A DNA stretch of 64,000 nt from CAZSSH01 sp964609825 (GTDB taxonomy: Bacteria; Verrucomicrobiota; Lentisphaeria; Victivallales; Victivallaceae). Numbering within the stretch: position 1 is the stretch's first letter; each line of letters opens with the position of its first letter. The translations under genes were made by a program, and so were the position numbers. Positions 7,533 through 16,027 of this stretch are shown piece by piece. The notes beneath the pieces are model-generated. The model searched no databases. It saw nothing but the letters and a program-made list of their open reading frames with translations, and was not told the DNA's origin. The stretch spans positions 386,248-450,247 of the forward strand of contig CAZSSH010000005.1 in NCBI GenBank assembly GCA_964609825.1. The letters run 5' to 3'.

Positions 7533-8588
7533 ATGGAAATTATTAAATTTCTTCCCAATCGTGTCCTGCGGCTTTACCGCGGCGGCTCCGGCCTCGACCG
7601 GCTCGGCGGCCGGACGGACGGCGCGGACACCCGGTTTCCGGAGGACTGGATTGCCTCGTGCATCGAGGGCAACGGTCGCGCCTATCATTCGCCCGGTCAC
7701 GGCTTAAGCAAGGTTATCTTTGACAACAAAGAGTGGTTGTTTGCCGATTTGTTAAAGGCCTACCCGCTGGAGCTTTTGGGCCAAAAGCATGTCGCCCGGT
7801 ACGGCGCTGTCCCGGCAGTGCTGGTCAAGCTCCTTGACTCGGCGGAGCAGCTGCCTTTGCAAGTCCATCCCACGAGGGAGCAGGCCAAAAAGCTTCTCAA
7901 CTCCGATTACGGCAAGACCGAGGCGTGGATTGTTTTGGCCACCCGCAAGGTCAATGGCGAGGAGCCGTATTTGTTGGCGGGCTTTAACCACAATCTCGAC
8001 AAGGAAGTATTTTTAAGCGAGTGCCGCGCGGGCAAGCTCGACCGCGCCAAGTCGATGCTTCACCAACTCAGCGTCGAGCCGGGGGATGTCGTCCTTATCC
8101 GTGGCGGTTTACCCCATGCCATCGGGCCGGGGATCACCATGGTCGAAATCATGGAGCCCAGCGACTGGGTGGTGGTCCCGGAGGTCAACTGTTGCGGCGT
8201 CGCGTTAACTGAGAGTCAGCGTTTTATGGGGCTTGACCCCGCGACCGCCTTGGAAATTTTTGATGATACCCCCGTTTCCGCCGACGAGGCCCGCGAGCGG
8301 TATTTGCTGCCCCGTAAGACGGTGGAGCGAACCGGCGGCGGGTGTTTGCAAACACTTATTTCACCCCGCGACTGCGAACTCTTTTCGGCCGAAGAGCTGA
8401 CGGTGGACGGGAGTTACCGTTTGGACAATCCGTCGTTTGCCATCGGCGTCGTCACCGCGGGCAAGCTCGACTTTGACAAAGTCACCGTCAGTGCCGGGGG
8501 CGGTTTGTTTGTCCCTTTTATCACCAAGCAACTCAAAATAACCGGGACGGGCAACGTGATCCTGATCCGTCCCCCGCAAAATAACTGA
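7533..8588 (+). CDS. Type I mannose-6-phosphate isomerase-like protein (ManA/class I PMI)
   Basis: 351 residues from the ATG at 7533 (a TTG at 7515 would add six residues; neither has a strong RBS). The zinc-site residues of class I phosphomannose isomerases are recognisable: LQVHP (Gln110, His112), GKTEAW (Glu130) and GGLPHAIG (His195). These enzymes interconvert mannose 6-phosphate and fructose 6-phosphate in the cytosol. It is followed 15 bases later by a GH-A glycosidase, and the window also holds alpha- and beta-mannosidases, so use of mannose is a coherent reading. A related hexose-phosphate substrate cannot be excluded. Confidence 0.8.
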   Translation: MEIIKFLPNRVLRLYRGGSGLDRLGGRTDGADTRFPEDWIASCIEGNGRAYHSPGHGLSKVIFDNKEWLFADLLKAYPLELLGQKHVARYGAVPAVLVKLLDSAEQLPLQVHPTREQAKKLLNSDYGKTEAWIVLATRKVNGEEPYLLAGFNHNLDKEVFLSECRAGKLDRAKSMLHQLSVEPGDVVLIRGGLPHAIGPGITMVEIMEPSDWVVVPEVNCCGVALTESQRFMGLDPATALEIFDDTPVSADEARERYLLPRKTVERTGGGCLQTLISPRDCELFSAEELTVDGSYRLDNPSFAIGVVTAGKLDFDKVTVSAGGGLFVPFITKQLKITGTGNVILIRPPQNN

Positions 8589-8603
8589 ACCAGAGGAAAT
8601 ATT

Positions 8604-10478
8604 ATGTTTGAAAACAACCGTTTCGAAACCGGAGTCAATTACTGGGCCTCCCATGCCGCCACCGAGATGTGGCGCAAGTGGGACGCCGAAGTCGTCGAGC
8701 GCGATTTTGCCGAGCTCGAAAAATACGGCATCACCATTGCCCGGGTGTTCCCCTTGTGGCCGGACTTTCAGCCGATCAAATCCATTGCCTGCGCCGGGAT
8801 GTGCGTCCCGGTGGACATGCGCCGGGCGGATACCGAGGAGCGTTTTCCGGAGACCGAAGCCGGCCGGGCAGGAGTGGACGAAACCATGATGGCCCGCTTT
8901 GAGATGCTGTGCGACATTGCCGAAAGGCATCACATCAAGCTCATCGTCTGCATTTTGACCGCCCACATGACCTTTCGGCTCTTTTTGCCCCCGGCGATGG
9001 AAAACCGCGACCTCTTTTTGGACCCCAAGGCCCTCAAGTGGGAGGGTAAATTCTTTCGCTACTTTGTCAGCCGTATGAAGCATCACCCGGCGATCCGGGC
9101 GTGGGAGTCGGGCAACGAGTCCAATTTCATCTCCAAAACTCAGGATGCCGACGCTGCGTGGTTTTGGCAAAACTATGTTTACTCGATCATCCGCAACGAG
9201 GATGCCACCCGTCCGATCATTGCCGTCTCGGACCTCAAAATCGACAACAACGAGTGGCTGATCCGCGACGGCGCCGAGCTGGGCGACGTGCTGGCGGTGC
9301 ACCCGTACCCGATGTGGAGCAATGCCGGGATCGAGGAGTTTAACCACATCCGCAATCTCATGTTTTCGGCGGCATTAAACCGCATCAATCAGGACATCGG
9401 CGGGTGCGAGTGCTTTATTGAGGAAATCGGCTGTCAGCGCGAAATCGCCACCGACGCCGAACACATCGGTCTGGCCGCGCGCAACATGCTGTGGAATGCC
9501 TGGGCCGAAAACTCCCACGCGTTTGTGTGGTGGTGCGCCTTTGATCAGCGCAAATTTGACATCGCCCCTTACGGCTGGCCGCTGCCGGCTCTGGAGCACG
9601 GGATTTTAGAGGAAGATTACACTCCGCGCCCGATTGCTCTGGAGATGAAAAAATTCACCGATTTCTTAAAAACGCTGCCCTTTGCGCATTTGCCCGACGT
9701 CCGGCGCGATGCGCTTTGCCTCACCAATGATATGGAGATCGCCCAGAGTGCTTTTATCATCGCTCGTCAGGCCAACATCAATTTGCGCTTTGCCGCCTCG
9801 CAGCTGCAAACCATCCCCGAGGCGGACTTTTACATGCTCCCCTCGGTCAAGGCCAAAGGGGCGCTCTCGACTCAGTGCTGGGAGGAGCTCAAAAACCGGA
9901 TTCGCAACGGAGCCACGCTTTATCTCTCCCTTAACGACTGCTACTTGACCGACCTTGAGGAAGTTTGCGGGATTTCGGTCTTGACGCGCAAAGTCCAGCC
10001 GGGGACGAGAGAGTATGATTTTTCCGGTAACGTGATGACCTTGCCGCAGGATATTTTTCGCACTCTCAAAGTTGCGGGCGCCGAGGTTTTGGCCAAAGAC
10101 GCCGACGGCAACCCGTGTTTGTGCCGCCACCGGTACGGCAAAGGGACGGTCTACACGTTATCTTTTGCGCTCGAAAAGCTGCTCTACAACACTCCCGGCT
10201 TCTTTGAGGCGGGCGCTTGGAAAATTTACCGGCAGCTCTTCGGCAAAGATTATCTATTGGACACCGATCACCCGGCATTGTCGGCGACCGAGCATTATTT
10301 CAGCGACCAATCGGCCGCGGTGGTGGTGGTCAACTCGGGGATGGATGAGGTCAAATTTACCCCCCAAATCCGCCCCGGCTGGCAGATCCGAAGCATTTTG
10401 GGCGACGCGGTTTGTCAGGATCAAAATATTACCCTCGGTCAAAACTCCGGCTGCGTGGTAATGATGCAGCAATCCTAA
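8604..10478 (+). CDS. Clan GH-A glycoside hydrolase with C-terminal trimerisation-like domain
   Basis: 624 residues without a signal peptide, so probably cytosolic. Residues 1-370 form a GH5/GH42-like TIM barrel. The acid/base motif is WESGNESN (Glu172), a conserved barrel strand is VLAVHPYP (about 229-236), and the nucleophile is probably Glu274 in FIEEIG. The C-terminal half is alpha/beta (YMLPSVKAKGALS, then YGKGTVYTLSFALE), as in beta-galactosidase trimerisation or glutamine-amidotransferase-like domains. RBS AGAGGA; 15 bases after the ManA-type gene, so co-transcribed. Substrate is unknown; beta-mannoside or beta-galactoside are both plausible. It ends 4 bases from the convergent DeoR gene. 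Confidence 0.75.
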   Translation: MFENNRFETGVNYWASHAATEMWRKWDAEVVERDFAELEKYGITIARVFPLWPDFQPIKSIACAGMCVPVDMRRADTEERFPETEAGRAGVDETMMARFEMLCDIAERHHIKLIVCILTAHMTFRLFLPPAMENRDLFLDPKALKWEGKFFRYFVSRMKHHPAIRAWESGNESNFISKTQDADAAWFWQNYVYSIIRNEDATRPIIAVSDLKIDNNEWLIRDGAELGDVLAVHPYPMWSNAGIEEFNHIRNLMFSAALNRINQDIGGCECFIEEIGCQREIATDAEHIGLAARNMLWNAWAENSHAFVWWCAFDQRKFDIAPYGWPLPALEHGILEEDYTPRPIALEMKKFTDFLKTLPFAHLPDVRRDALCLTNDMEIAQSAFIIARQANINLRFAASQLQTIPEADFYMLPSVKAKGALSTQCWEELKNRIRNGATLYLSLNDCYLTDLEEVCGISVLTRKVQPGTREYDFSGNVMTLPQDIFRTLKVAGAEVLAKDADGNPCLCRHRYGKGTVYTLSFALEKLLYNTPGFFEAGAWKIYRQLFGKDYLLDTDHPALSATEHYFSDQSAAVVVVNSGMDEVKFTPQIRPGWQIRSILGDAVCQDQNITLGQNSGCVVMMQQS

Positions 10479-10482
10479 ACGG

Positions 10483-11205
10483 TCAAACGATGATTTCGCG
10501 GTTGAAGCACCGGCGGTGAGCCAGCCGGAAGAGGCCGGTGCGGTTGAATTTGCTGTGGTCGGCGAGCAGATATTTTTGCTCGGCGCGGTCAATGACTTTG
10601 CCCAGCAGCGCGCAGTGATTCTCATGATTGGTGGTCACATACTCGTCATTGACGCCAAAGGCCGACACAAAGGCCTTGGAGATGGCCAGCCGGTCGAGCT
10701 CCCGCATGGCGGCCTGACCCAAAAAGGCGTTGAGCTGCGGGTCATAGCTCCCGCCGAGACCGATCAACAGATAATGGATCGGAAATTTGTGAAAATTTTG
10801 GATGATCATCACCGAGTTGGTGATCAGTGTCAGCATGGCAAAGTTGGAGGCAAGAAGTTTCTCCGCCAGACAAAATACGGTGGTGGAGGAGTCCAAAAAC
10901 AAAATATCCCCCTCGGTAATTTGCCGGTACGCCAGCTCGGCGATTTCACGCTTGGCCTTGAGATGGTGATCGATCCGCTCCTGAAACGCTGAGGACTGCC
11001 GGGTGTTGGGGGCGATGTTGACCGGGGGCTCGATAAAGGTGACGCCGCCATGCACTTTTTGGATGATGCCGCGGTCGGCCAGCGCGGCGATGTCGCGGTG
11101 AATCGTGGCGGAGGAGATGTTAAAATAGGTCATCAGTTCGGCGACCGAGCAATATTTTTTGTTTTTGAGATAATCGATGATGGCAAAATAACGCACATTT
11201 TTCAT
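10483..11205 (-). CDS. DeoR-family transcriptional regulator
   Basis: 240 residues. The N-terminal winged helix is typical (YFAIIDYLKNKKYCSVAELM, then YFNISSATIHRDIAALADRG and VHGGV). The C-terminal DeoRC sensor carries the phosphosugar-binding patterns ILFLDSSTT and LITNS. DeoR proteins are usually repressors released by a sugar phosphate. It is transcribed away from the seven-gene catabolic operon starting at 11404, and the 198-bp shared gap contains a palindrome at 11291-11303 that could be its operator. Ligand is unknown, presumably a phosphorylated intermediate of that operon. Confidence 0.85.
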   Translation of the reverse strand: MKNVRYFAIIDYLKNKKYCSVAELMTYFNISSATIHRDIAALADRGIIQKVHGGVTFIEPPVNIAPNTRQSSAFQERIDHHLKAKREIAELAYRQITEGDILFLDSSTTVFCLAEKLLASNFAMLTLITNSVMIIQNFHKFPIHYLLIGLGGSYDPQLNAFLGQAAMRELDRLAISKAFVSAFGVNDEYVTTNHENHCALLGKVIDRAEQKYLLADHSKFNRTGLFRLAHRRCFNREIIV

Positions 11206-11242
11206 GGTTGCAACTTTCTTTAATTATCCTGGTTTCACATTT

Positions 11243-11270
11243 AATATACGACCCCTTTTGACAAAATCAA
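11243..11270 (-). promoter_or_regulatory. Promoter of the DeoR gene
   Basis: On the minus strand TTGATT (11265-11270) and TATATT (11243-11248) are 16 bases apart, about 38 bases upstream of the start. Confidence 0.4.
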
Positions 11271-11280
11271 TTCGGCCGGA

Positions 11281-11313
11281 TGAGAAAAAATGATAATTTA
11301 TCAAAACTTCTCA
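11281..11313. promoter_or_regulatory. Candidate DeoR operator (nested palindrome)
   Basis: TGATAATTTATCA at 11291-11303 is a perfect 6-1-6 palindrome, flanked by TGAGA (11281-11285) and TCTCA (11309-11313). It lies between the two divergent promoters, which suits a regulator acting on both. Confidence 0.45.
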
Positions 11314-11344
11314 AATTGATTTAAAAACATCTCATGAAAACTGC

Positions 11345-11372
11345 TTGATATTTGTTTCGGGCACGGTATATT
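11345..11372 (+). promoter_or_regulatory. Promoter of the seven-gene catabolic operon
   Basis: TTGATA (11345-11350) and TATATT (11367-11372) with a 16-base spacer, ending 31 bases before the ATG at 11404. Confidence 0.45.
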
Positions 11373-11403
11373 ATTTTGAAAATCATCAAAGGAATTGGTG
11401 CCA

Positions 11404-12315
11404 ATGAAACACACATTTGATTTTGTCGGTTTGGGTTTTTGCAGCAATGATTATCTGGCGCTGTTGCCGGAGATTCCGCTGGACAGCAAGGTAAAAATGC
11501 TCGATCACCTGATTCAGGGCGGCGGTCCGGCGGCCAATTCGACCGTATGCGCCGCCCGGCTCGGACTCTCCGCCGCCTTTGTTAGCTCCATTGGCGACGA
11601 TGATGCTGGCAAACGGATTTTAAGTGATTTCACCGCCGAGCATGTCGGTGTCGGGGGCATGACCGTGCGGCCGGGGCAAAGTTCGCCGATCGCCTATTGC
11701 TGGATTGACGCCCCCAGCGGCAAACGCAGCGTCGCCTGGACGCGCGGCACTTTGCAGGAGCTCTCTGCCGCAGAGGTTGACCTTGATTTGGTGGCGCGGG
11801 CCAAAGTTTTGCACCTTGACGGTCACAATCCGGTCGCCGCGCTTGCCGCTGTGAAAGCAGCCAAACAGCACGGCGTCCTCGTCAGCATGGATGCCGGGAC
11901 GATGCGCGACGGTGTCCCCGAGCTGTTGCCCTACGCCGATATTTTGATCGCTTCCGAGGCGTTTGCCCGCGCTTACACCGGGCATGACAACTTGGATCGG
12001 GCGCTGTTGGCGCTGGCAAACATCGGGGCGGCGGTGACCGGGATCACCATGGGGGAACACGGCTCCATGGCGCTTCAAGCAGGTCAAATCATCCGCTGTC
12101 CGGCCTTTAAGGTAACTCCGGTGGACACCACCGGCGCCGGGGACGCCTATCACGCCGGGTTTGCCGTGCGTTATCTGGAGACGCATGACATCGCCGATTG
12201 CATGCGCTTCGCCTCGGCGGTTTCCGCCATTAAGTGCGGTCAACTCGGCGGCCGCGCCGGACTTCCCGCAAGGCATCAGGTCGATCAATTTTTAGCAACC
12301 AATCAAGGGAAATAA
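11404..12315 (+). CDS. PfkB/ribokinase-family sugar kinase (YihV/ketohexokinase-like)
   Basis: 303 residues from the ATG at 11404 (AAGGA upstream; an in-frame TTG at 11395 is less likely). The family signatures are GGGPAANSTVCAARLG (39-54) and DTTGAGDAYHAG (241-252) with catalytic Asp247. The ending FASAVSAIKCGQLGG followed by RAGLP resembles E. coli YihV and the ketohexokinase-like branch more than ribokinase. It would phosphorylate a ketose or keto-deoxy acid in the cytosol. In this operon it sits with IolB and a class II aldolase, so it could fill the IolC step (5-dehydro-2-deoxygluconate kinase). It is followed 2 bases later by the isomerase. Confidence 0.8.
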   Translation: MKHTFDFVGLGFCSNDYLALLPEIPLDSKVKMLDHLIQGGGPAANSTVCAARLGLSAAFVSSIGDDDAGKRILSDFTAEHVGVGGMTVRPGQSSPIAYCWIDAPSGKRSVAWTRGTLQELSAAEVDLDLVARAKVLHLDGHNPVAALAAVKAAKQHGVLVSMDAGTMRDGVPELLPYADILIASEAFARAYTGHDNLDRALLALANIGAAVTGITMGEHGSMALQAGQIIRCPAFKVTPVDTTGAGDAYHAGFAVRYLETHDIADCMRFASAVSAIKCGQLGGRAGLPARHQVDQFLATNQGK

Positions 12316-12317
12316 CG

Positions 12318-13691
12318 ATGACGAAAAAACTGAAAATCGGATATTTGCCGCTCACCAAGGCAAACTGGAGCAATGAGACATTGGAAGCCGCCCGCCAAAC
12401 CGCGCGCAATTACTTGCAGTCGCTCTCCGACGTCGAAGTGATCGGCGGCGACCGGATGATTGATTTTGAGGACAAGGCGTTGACTGAACTGGAATTTTTT
12501 GAGCAACAAGGGCCCGATATCATCATCGCTCATTTTTTGACTTTTTCACTCGGGGTGATCGTTCCTTTGTTTGCCCAGCGCTTAAAAACGCCGGTCGTAC
12601 TTTGGTCGATGCCGGAGCCCGACCCGCGGGGCGGCCGGTTGCAAAACAACTCGTTTTGCGCCGCCAATATGAATTCACACTTTATGTACCGGATGCACGT
12701 CCCGTATTTTCATGTCCACGGCGAGGTCGGTTCGGCCGCCGCCGGACAGGCACTCTCCCGGGCGGTCAATGTGGTGCGCACCATTAATATTTTAGCGAGG
12801 ATGCGCATCGGTTTAATCGGCGGCCGGGTACCCGGATTTTTTACCTCCAGCTGCGATGAAATGCTGCTCCGGACCAAGCTCGGGCCGGAGCTCAAATTCA
12901 TCACCGAGCATGAAGTCATTGAGTGCGCCCGTTCACTCGCTCCCGAGGAGCTTGCCGCCGCCGTCAAAACCATCCTCGGCGACGCCAAAATCCACCCCTC
13001 CGACGGGCCCAACGAGGCGCAGCTCAACAAATCGGCCGCCTTGTTTGCGGCGGTCAACAAGATGAAAAACAAATTTTTGGTCGATACTTTTGCCATGCGC
13101 TGCTGGCCGGAATTCATCGCCAACGATCTTTACGGGATTGCGATTTGCTCCACCATCGGCCACCTGAGCAACCACGGATTGATTACCGCCTGTGAGGGGG
13201 ATGTTTACGGGGCGGTGATGATGAAAATCATTGCCCAGTTGTCCAATGAGTTGCCCTTTTTCTGCGATATGATCGTTGCCGAGGGCGATTACGGCGTCGT
13301 TTGGCATTGCGGTGCGGCGCCTTGCCAATTGTGCAAGCCTGACAGTGAGCCTCAACTCTGTCACAGCGCCACGGTTGAGGGCGGCGGGGTCAAAGGCGTG
13401 ACCGGCGAGTTTCCATTGAAGCCGGGCCGGGTGACGCTGACGCGCCTCGGCGAAAAACGCGACGGCGACGGTTTCCGCATGCTGATCATCCCCGGCGAGG
13501 GACTGGATACTTCGCTGTTTGTCCGCGGCAATCCCTTAAAAATCAAATTTGACGCCGGGTGCGACCGCGTGCGCGAGACGGTCATCAACGATGGCTGGGA
13601 GCATCATTTCGCGCTCGGGTACGGCGATCTCGTGCCGGAGCTTTTGGAGCTCTGCCGGATTCTCGGCATCGAGCCCGCGGTCATACAATAA
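12318..13691 (+). CDS. L-fucose/L-arabinose isomerase-like protein
   Basis: 457 residues from the ATG at 12318. The order of motifs fits the FucI/AraA-like superfamily: an N-terminal Rossmann-type segment (KIGYLPLTKANWSNETLEAA), a central VVLWSMPEPDPRGGRLQNN region, RIGLIGGRVPGFF, and a catalytic-domain stretch (TFAMRCWPEF, then ACEGDVYGAVMM), with C-terminal HH in WEHHFALGYGD. The ACEGD stretch matches the metal-binding acidic residue region of fucose isomerases. These enzymes interconvert aldoses and ketoses with Mn(II). The actual sugar is unknown. It overlaps none of its neighbours but is closely spaced with both (2 and 12 bases), implying one operon. Confidence 0.75.
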   Translation: MTKKLKIGYLPLTKANWSNETLEAARQTARNYLQSLSDVEVIGGDRMIDFEDKALTELEFFEQQGPDIIIAHFLTFSLGVIVPLFAQRLKTPVVLWSMPEPDPRGGRLQNNSFCAANMNSHFMYRMHVPYFHVHGEVGSAAAGQALSRAVNVVRTINILARMRIGLIGGRVPGFFTSSCDEMLLRTKLGPELKFITEHEVIECARSLAPEELAAAVKTILGDAKIHPSDGPNEAQLNKSAALFAAVNKMKNKFLVDTFAMRCWPEFIANDLYGIAICSTIGHLSNHGLITACEGDVYGAVMMKIIAQLSNELPFFCDMIVAEGDYGVVWHCGAAPCQLCKPDSEPQLCHSATVEGGGVKGVTGEFPLKPGRVTLTRLGEKRDGDGFRMLIIPGEGLDTSLFVRGNPLKIKFDAGCDRVRETVINDGWEHHFALGYGDLVPELLELCRILGIEPAVIQ

Positions 13692-13703
13692 CTGGAGAAT
13701 AAC

Positions 13704-14498
13704 ATGAATCAACTTTTAATCCATTTGCAGCCCAAGGCCGGATACAATAACGTGTTTGAAAACGGCTCTTACGATATGAAGCTCACCCGGTTCGGGATTT
13801 TGCAGCTCGCCGCCGGGACCAACTGGTCGTCCGATACCGGCGAAAACGAGGTCGCGCTGGTACTGTTGGGCGGCAAATGCGAGGTCCGCGGCCGCGACTT
13901 TTGCTTCTCCCAAGTCGGGGGGCGGCGCAACGTCTTTGACGGCAAACCGCATACGGTTTATCTGCCGCGCCATACCGCTTATGAGGTGCTTGCGCTCACC
14001 GATCTCGATATCGCGGTCAACGAGTCGCCGGCGACGCGCGACACTGCCAAGCCGACGGTGATTACGCCCGAAATGACTCGGACGATCACCATCGGACGCG
14101 ATAATTTCACGCGACAGGCGACCATCATTTTGGATGAAACATTTGACTCCGGGCATTTTTACATCGGCGAAGGGATGATCCCCTCGGGCAACTGGTCGGG
14201 GTACCCGCCGCACCGGCATGATTTTGACAATCCGCCGGAGGAAATCGATATGGAGGAAACTTATTTTTACCGCTTTGACCCGCCGCAGGGCTTCGGCATC
14301 CAAAAAGTTTACCTCCCGGACGGCAGCATTGACGAAACATACACGGTCAAACACAATGACACCGTCGCCATTGCCAAGGGATATCACCCCCTCTGCGGCG
14401 CGCCGGGCTACCGGATGTATTATTTGTGGACGATGACCGGAAAAGTCAACCGCGGTCTCATCTCGGTCAAAGACCCCGATCACAAGCAGGTGATGTAA
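13704..14498 (+). CDS. iolB: 5-deoxy-glucuronate isomerase (IolB family)
   Basis: 264 residues, the usual IolB length. The double-cupin protein has the metal-binding pattern PPHRHD (His170, His172), MEETYFYRF (Glu185) and KGYHPL (His228), and the family-specific phrases DNPPEE and PPQGFGIQKVY. IolB converts 5-deoxy-D-glucuronate to 2-deoxy-5-keto-D-gluconate in inositol breakdown. No IolG, IolE or IolD is in the window, but the flanking PfkB kinase and class II aldolase could perform the following IolC and IolJ steps. RBS CTGGAG lies before the ATG. A KduI-like activity on a different deoxy-uronate is an alternative. Confidence 0.8.
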   Translation: MNQLLIHLQPKAGYNNVFENGSYDMKLTRFGILQLAAGTNWSSDTGENEVALVLLGGKCEVRGRDFCFSQVGGRRNVFDGKPHTVYLPRHTAYEVLALTDLDIAVNESPATRDTAKPTVITPEMTRTITIGRDNFTRQATIILDETFDSGHFYIGEGMIPSGNWSGYPPHRHDFDNPPEEIDMEETYFYRFDPPQGFGIQKVYLPDGSIDETYTVKHNDTVAIAKGYHPLCGAPGYRMYYLWTMTGKVNRGLISVKDPDHKQVM

Positions 14499-14499
14499 T

Positions 14500-15999
14500 A
14501 TGGCGACTTTTTTAGGAATCGATTTCGGCACCGGCGGCTGCAAAGTGACGGCGGTGTCGGCGGCGGGCGCAATCCTGGGCGAAGCCGGGGTCGAGTATGG
14601 CACGATGCACCCGTTTCCGGGCTGGGCCGAGCAAAACCCCGAGGCTTGGTATCCGGCGATGTGCGCCGCATTGAAACTGCTGCGTGAGCGCGGCGTGGAT
14701 TTTTCGCAAATCGCCGGGATCGCCTTTGACGGCTCGACCCACAACGCGGTATTGCTTGACTCCGCCATGAAGCCGGTGCGCCACACCATTATGTGGACGG
14801 ATCAGCGCAGCGTAGTTGAGTGCGACTTTTTGAAACGGCAATATGGCGACCTTATTTACCAAACCGCGTATCAGCAGCCGACCCCGACCTGGACGTTGCC
14901 GCAGTTGCTGTGGCTCCGCAACCATGAGCCCGAGGTGCTCGCCAAAACCCGGCATATTCTTTTTGTCAAAGATTTTGTGCGCTATCTGGTGACCGGCGAG
15001 GCCGTCACCGATTATATTGAGGCAGAGGGTACTTTGTTTTATGACATGCGTCGGCAATGCTGGTCGGAGGAATTGGCCGCGCTGGCCGGGGTTTCCCCTG
15101 AGATGTTGCCCAAATTGGTCAAGCCGACCGATGTCGTCGGACGCGTGACACCGGCGGCGGCGCGCGACACCGGCATCCCCGCCGGGACATTGGTCGTTTG
15201 CGGCGCCTCCGACTCGGCGGTCGAGGATTACGGCGCCGGGGCGGTCGAGCCCGGCGACATGATCATCAAGCTGGCCACGGCGGGCAATGTCAATGTGATG
15301 ACTGCCCAACCGTGCCCGTCGCCGGGGACGCTCACGTACTCGCATGTGATTGACTCGATGTGGTATACGGTTGCCGCGACCAATGCGGCGGCTCTCTGTC
15401 AGCGCTGGTTTCGCGACACCTTTTGCGAATTCGAAAAAATGGAGGCCGCCCGGCTCGACCTAAAGGCGTTTCAGCTCATGGACGATGCCGCCGTCAAATC
15501 GCCGCCGGGCGCCAACGGCGTGATGTTTCACCCCTATTTGCAGGGGGAGCGCTCGCCGTACTGGGACGCCCGGCTGCGGGCAAGTTTCATCGGGATGTCG
15601 ATTGCCTCGACCAAAGGGGACTTTATCCGGGCCTTGTTTGAGGGGGTGGCGTTTTCGCTCTATGATTGTTATTGCTCTTTGGCACCGCTCAATTTGCCGG
15701 TCAAGCGGATCTTTTTGATCGGCGGCGGCGCCCGCGGCAAACTGTGGAGCGAAATCGTCTGCAACGTGTTTCAGCTGCCGGTCCAAATCCCGTCGCCCGG
15801 CGACGCCTCGTTTGGCGCGGCGCTGCTGGCGGGGACCGGTACCGGATATTTTAAGAGCAGCCGCGAGGCGGTCGCGCAATGCCTCAAAATCGACCGCGAA
15901 ATCGCGCCCGATCCGGCGATATCCGATTTTTACCGCGCCCAATATCCGGTTTACCGGCAAATTCACGACGCCCTGGCGCCGATTTATGCCCAACGTTAA
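14500..15999 (+). CDS. FGGY-family carbohydrate kinase (xylulokinase-like)
   Basis: 499 residues, normal FGGY length. The N-terminal phosphate-binding motif is GIDFGTGGCK (Asp8), followed by FDGSTHNAVLLD (about 76-87), a catalytic Asp238 in GASDSAVEDYGAG, and the xylulokinase-like YLQGERSPYWDA. The C-terminal adenosine motif is IFLIGGGARGKLWSEI. It would phosphorylate a ketose, probably the product of the isomerase two genes upstream. Begins one base after the iolB stop, indicating translational coupling. Exact substrate (xylulose, fuculose or ribulose type) cannot be read from the sequence. Confidence 0.8.
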   Translation: MATFLGIDFGTGGCKVTAVSAAGAILGEAGVEYGTMHPFPGWAEQNPEAWYPAMCAALKLLRERGVDFSQIAGIAFDGSTHNAVLLDSAMKPVRHTIMWTDQRSVVECDFLKRQYGDLIYQTAYQQPTPTWTLPQLLWLRNHEPEVLAKTRHILFVKDFVRYLVTGEAVTDYIEAEGTLFYDMRRQCWSEELAALAGVSPEMLPKLVKPTDVVGRVTPAAARDTGIPAGTLVVCGASDSAVEDYGAGAVEPGDMIIKLATAGNVNVMTAQPCPSPGTLTYSHVIDSMWYTVAATNAAALCQRWFRDTFCEFEKMEAARLDLKAFQLMDDAAVKSPPGANGVMFHPYLQGERSPYWDARLRASFIGMSIASTKGDFIRALFEGVAFSLYDCYCSLAPLNLPVKRIFLIGGGARGKLWSEIVCNVFQLPVQIPSPGDASFGAALLAGTGTGYFKSSREAVAQCLKIDREIAPDPAISDFYRAQYPVYRQIHDALAPIYAQR

Positions 16000-16027
16000 T
16001 GACAAGTGATCAACCATTGGAGGAAAT

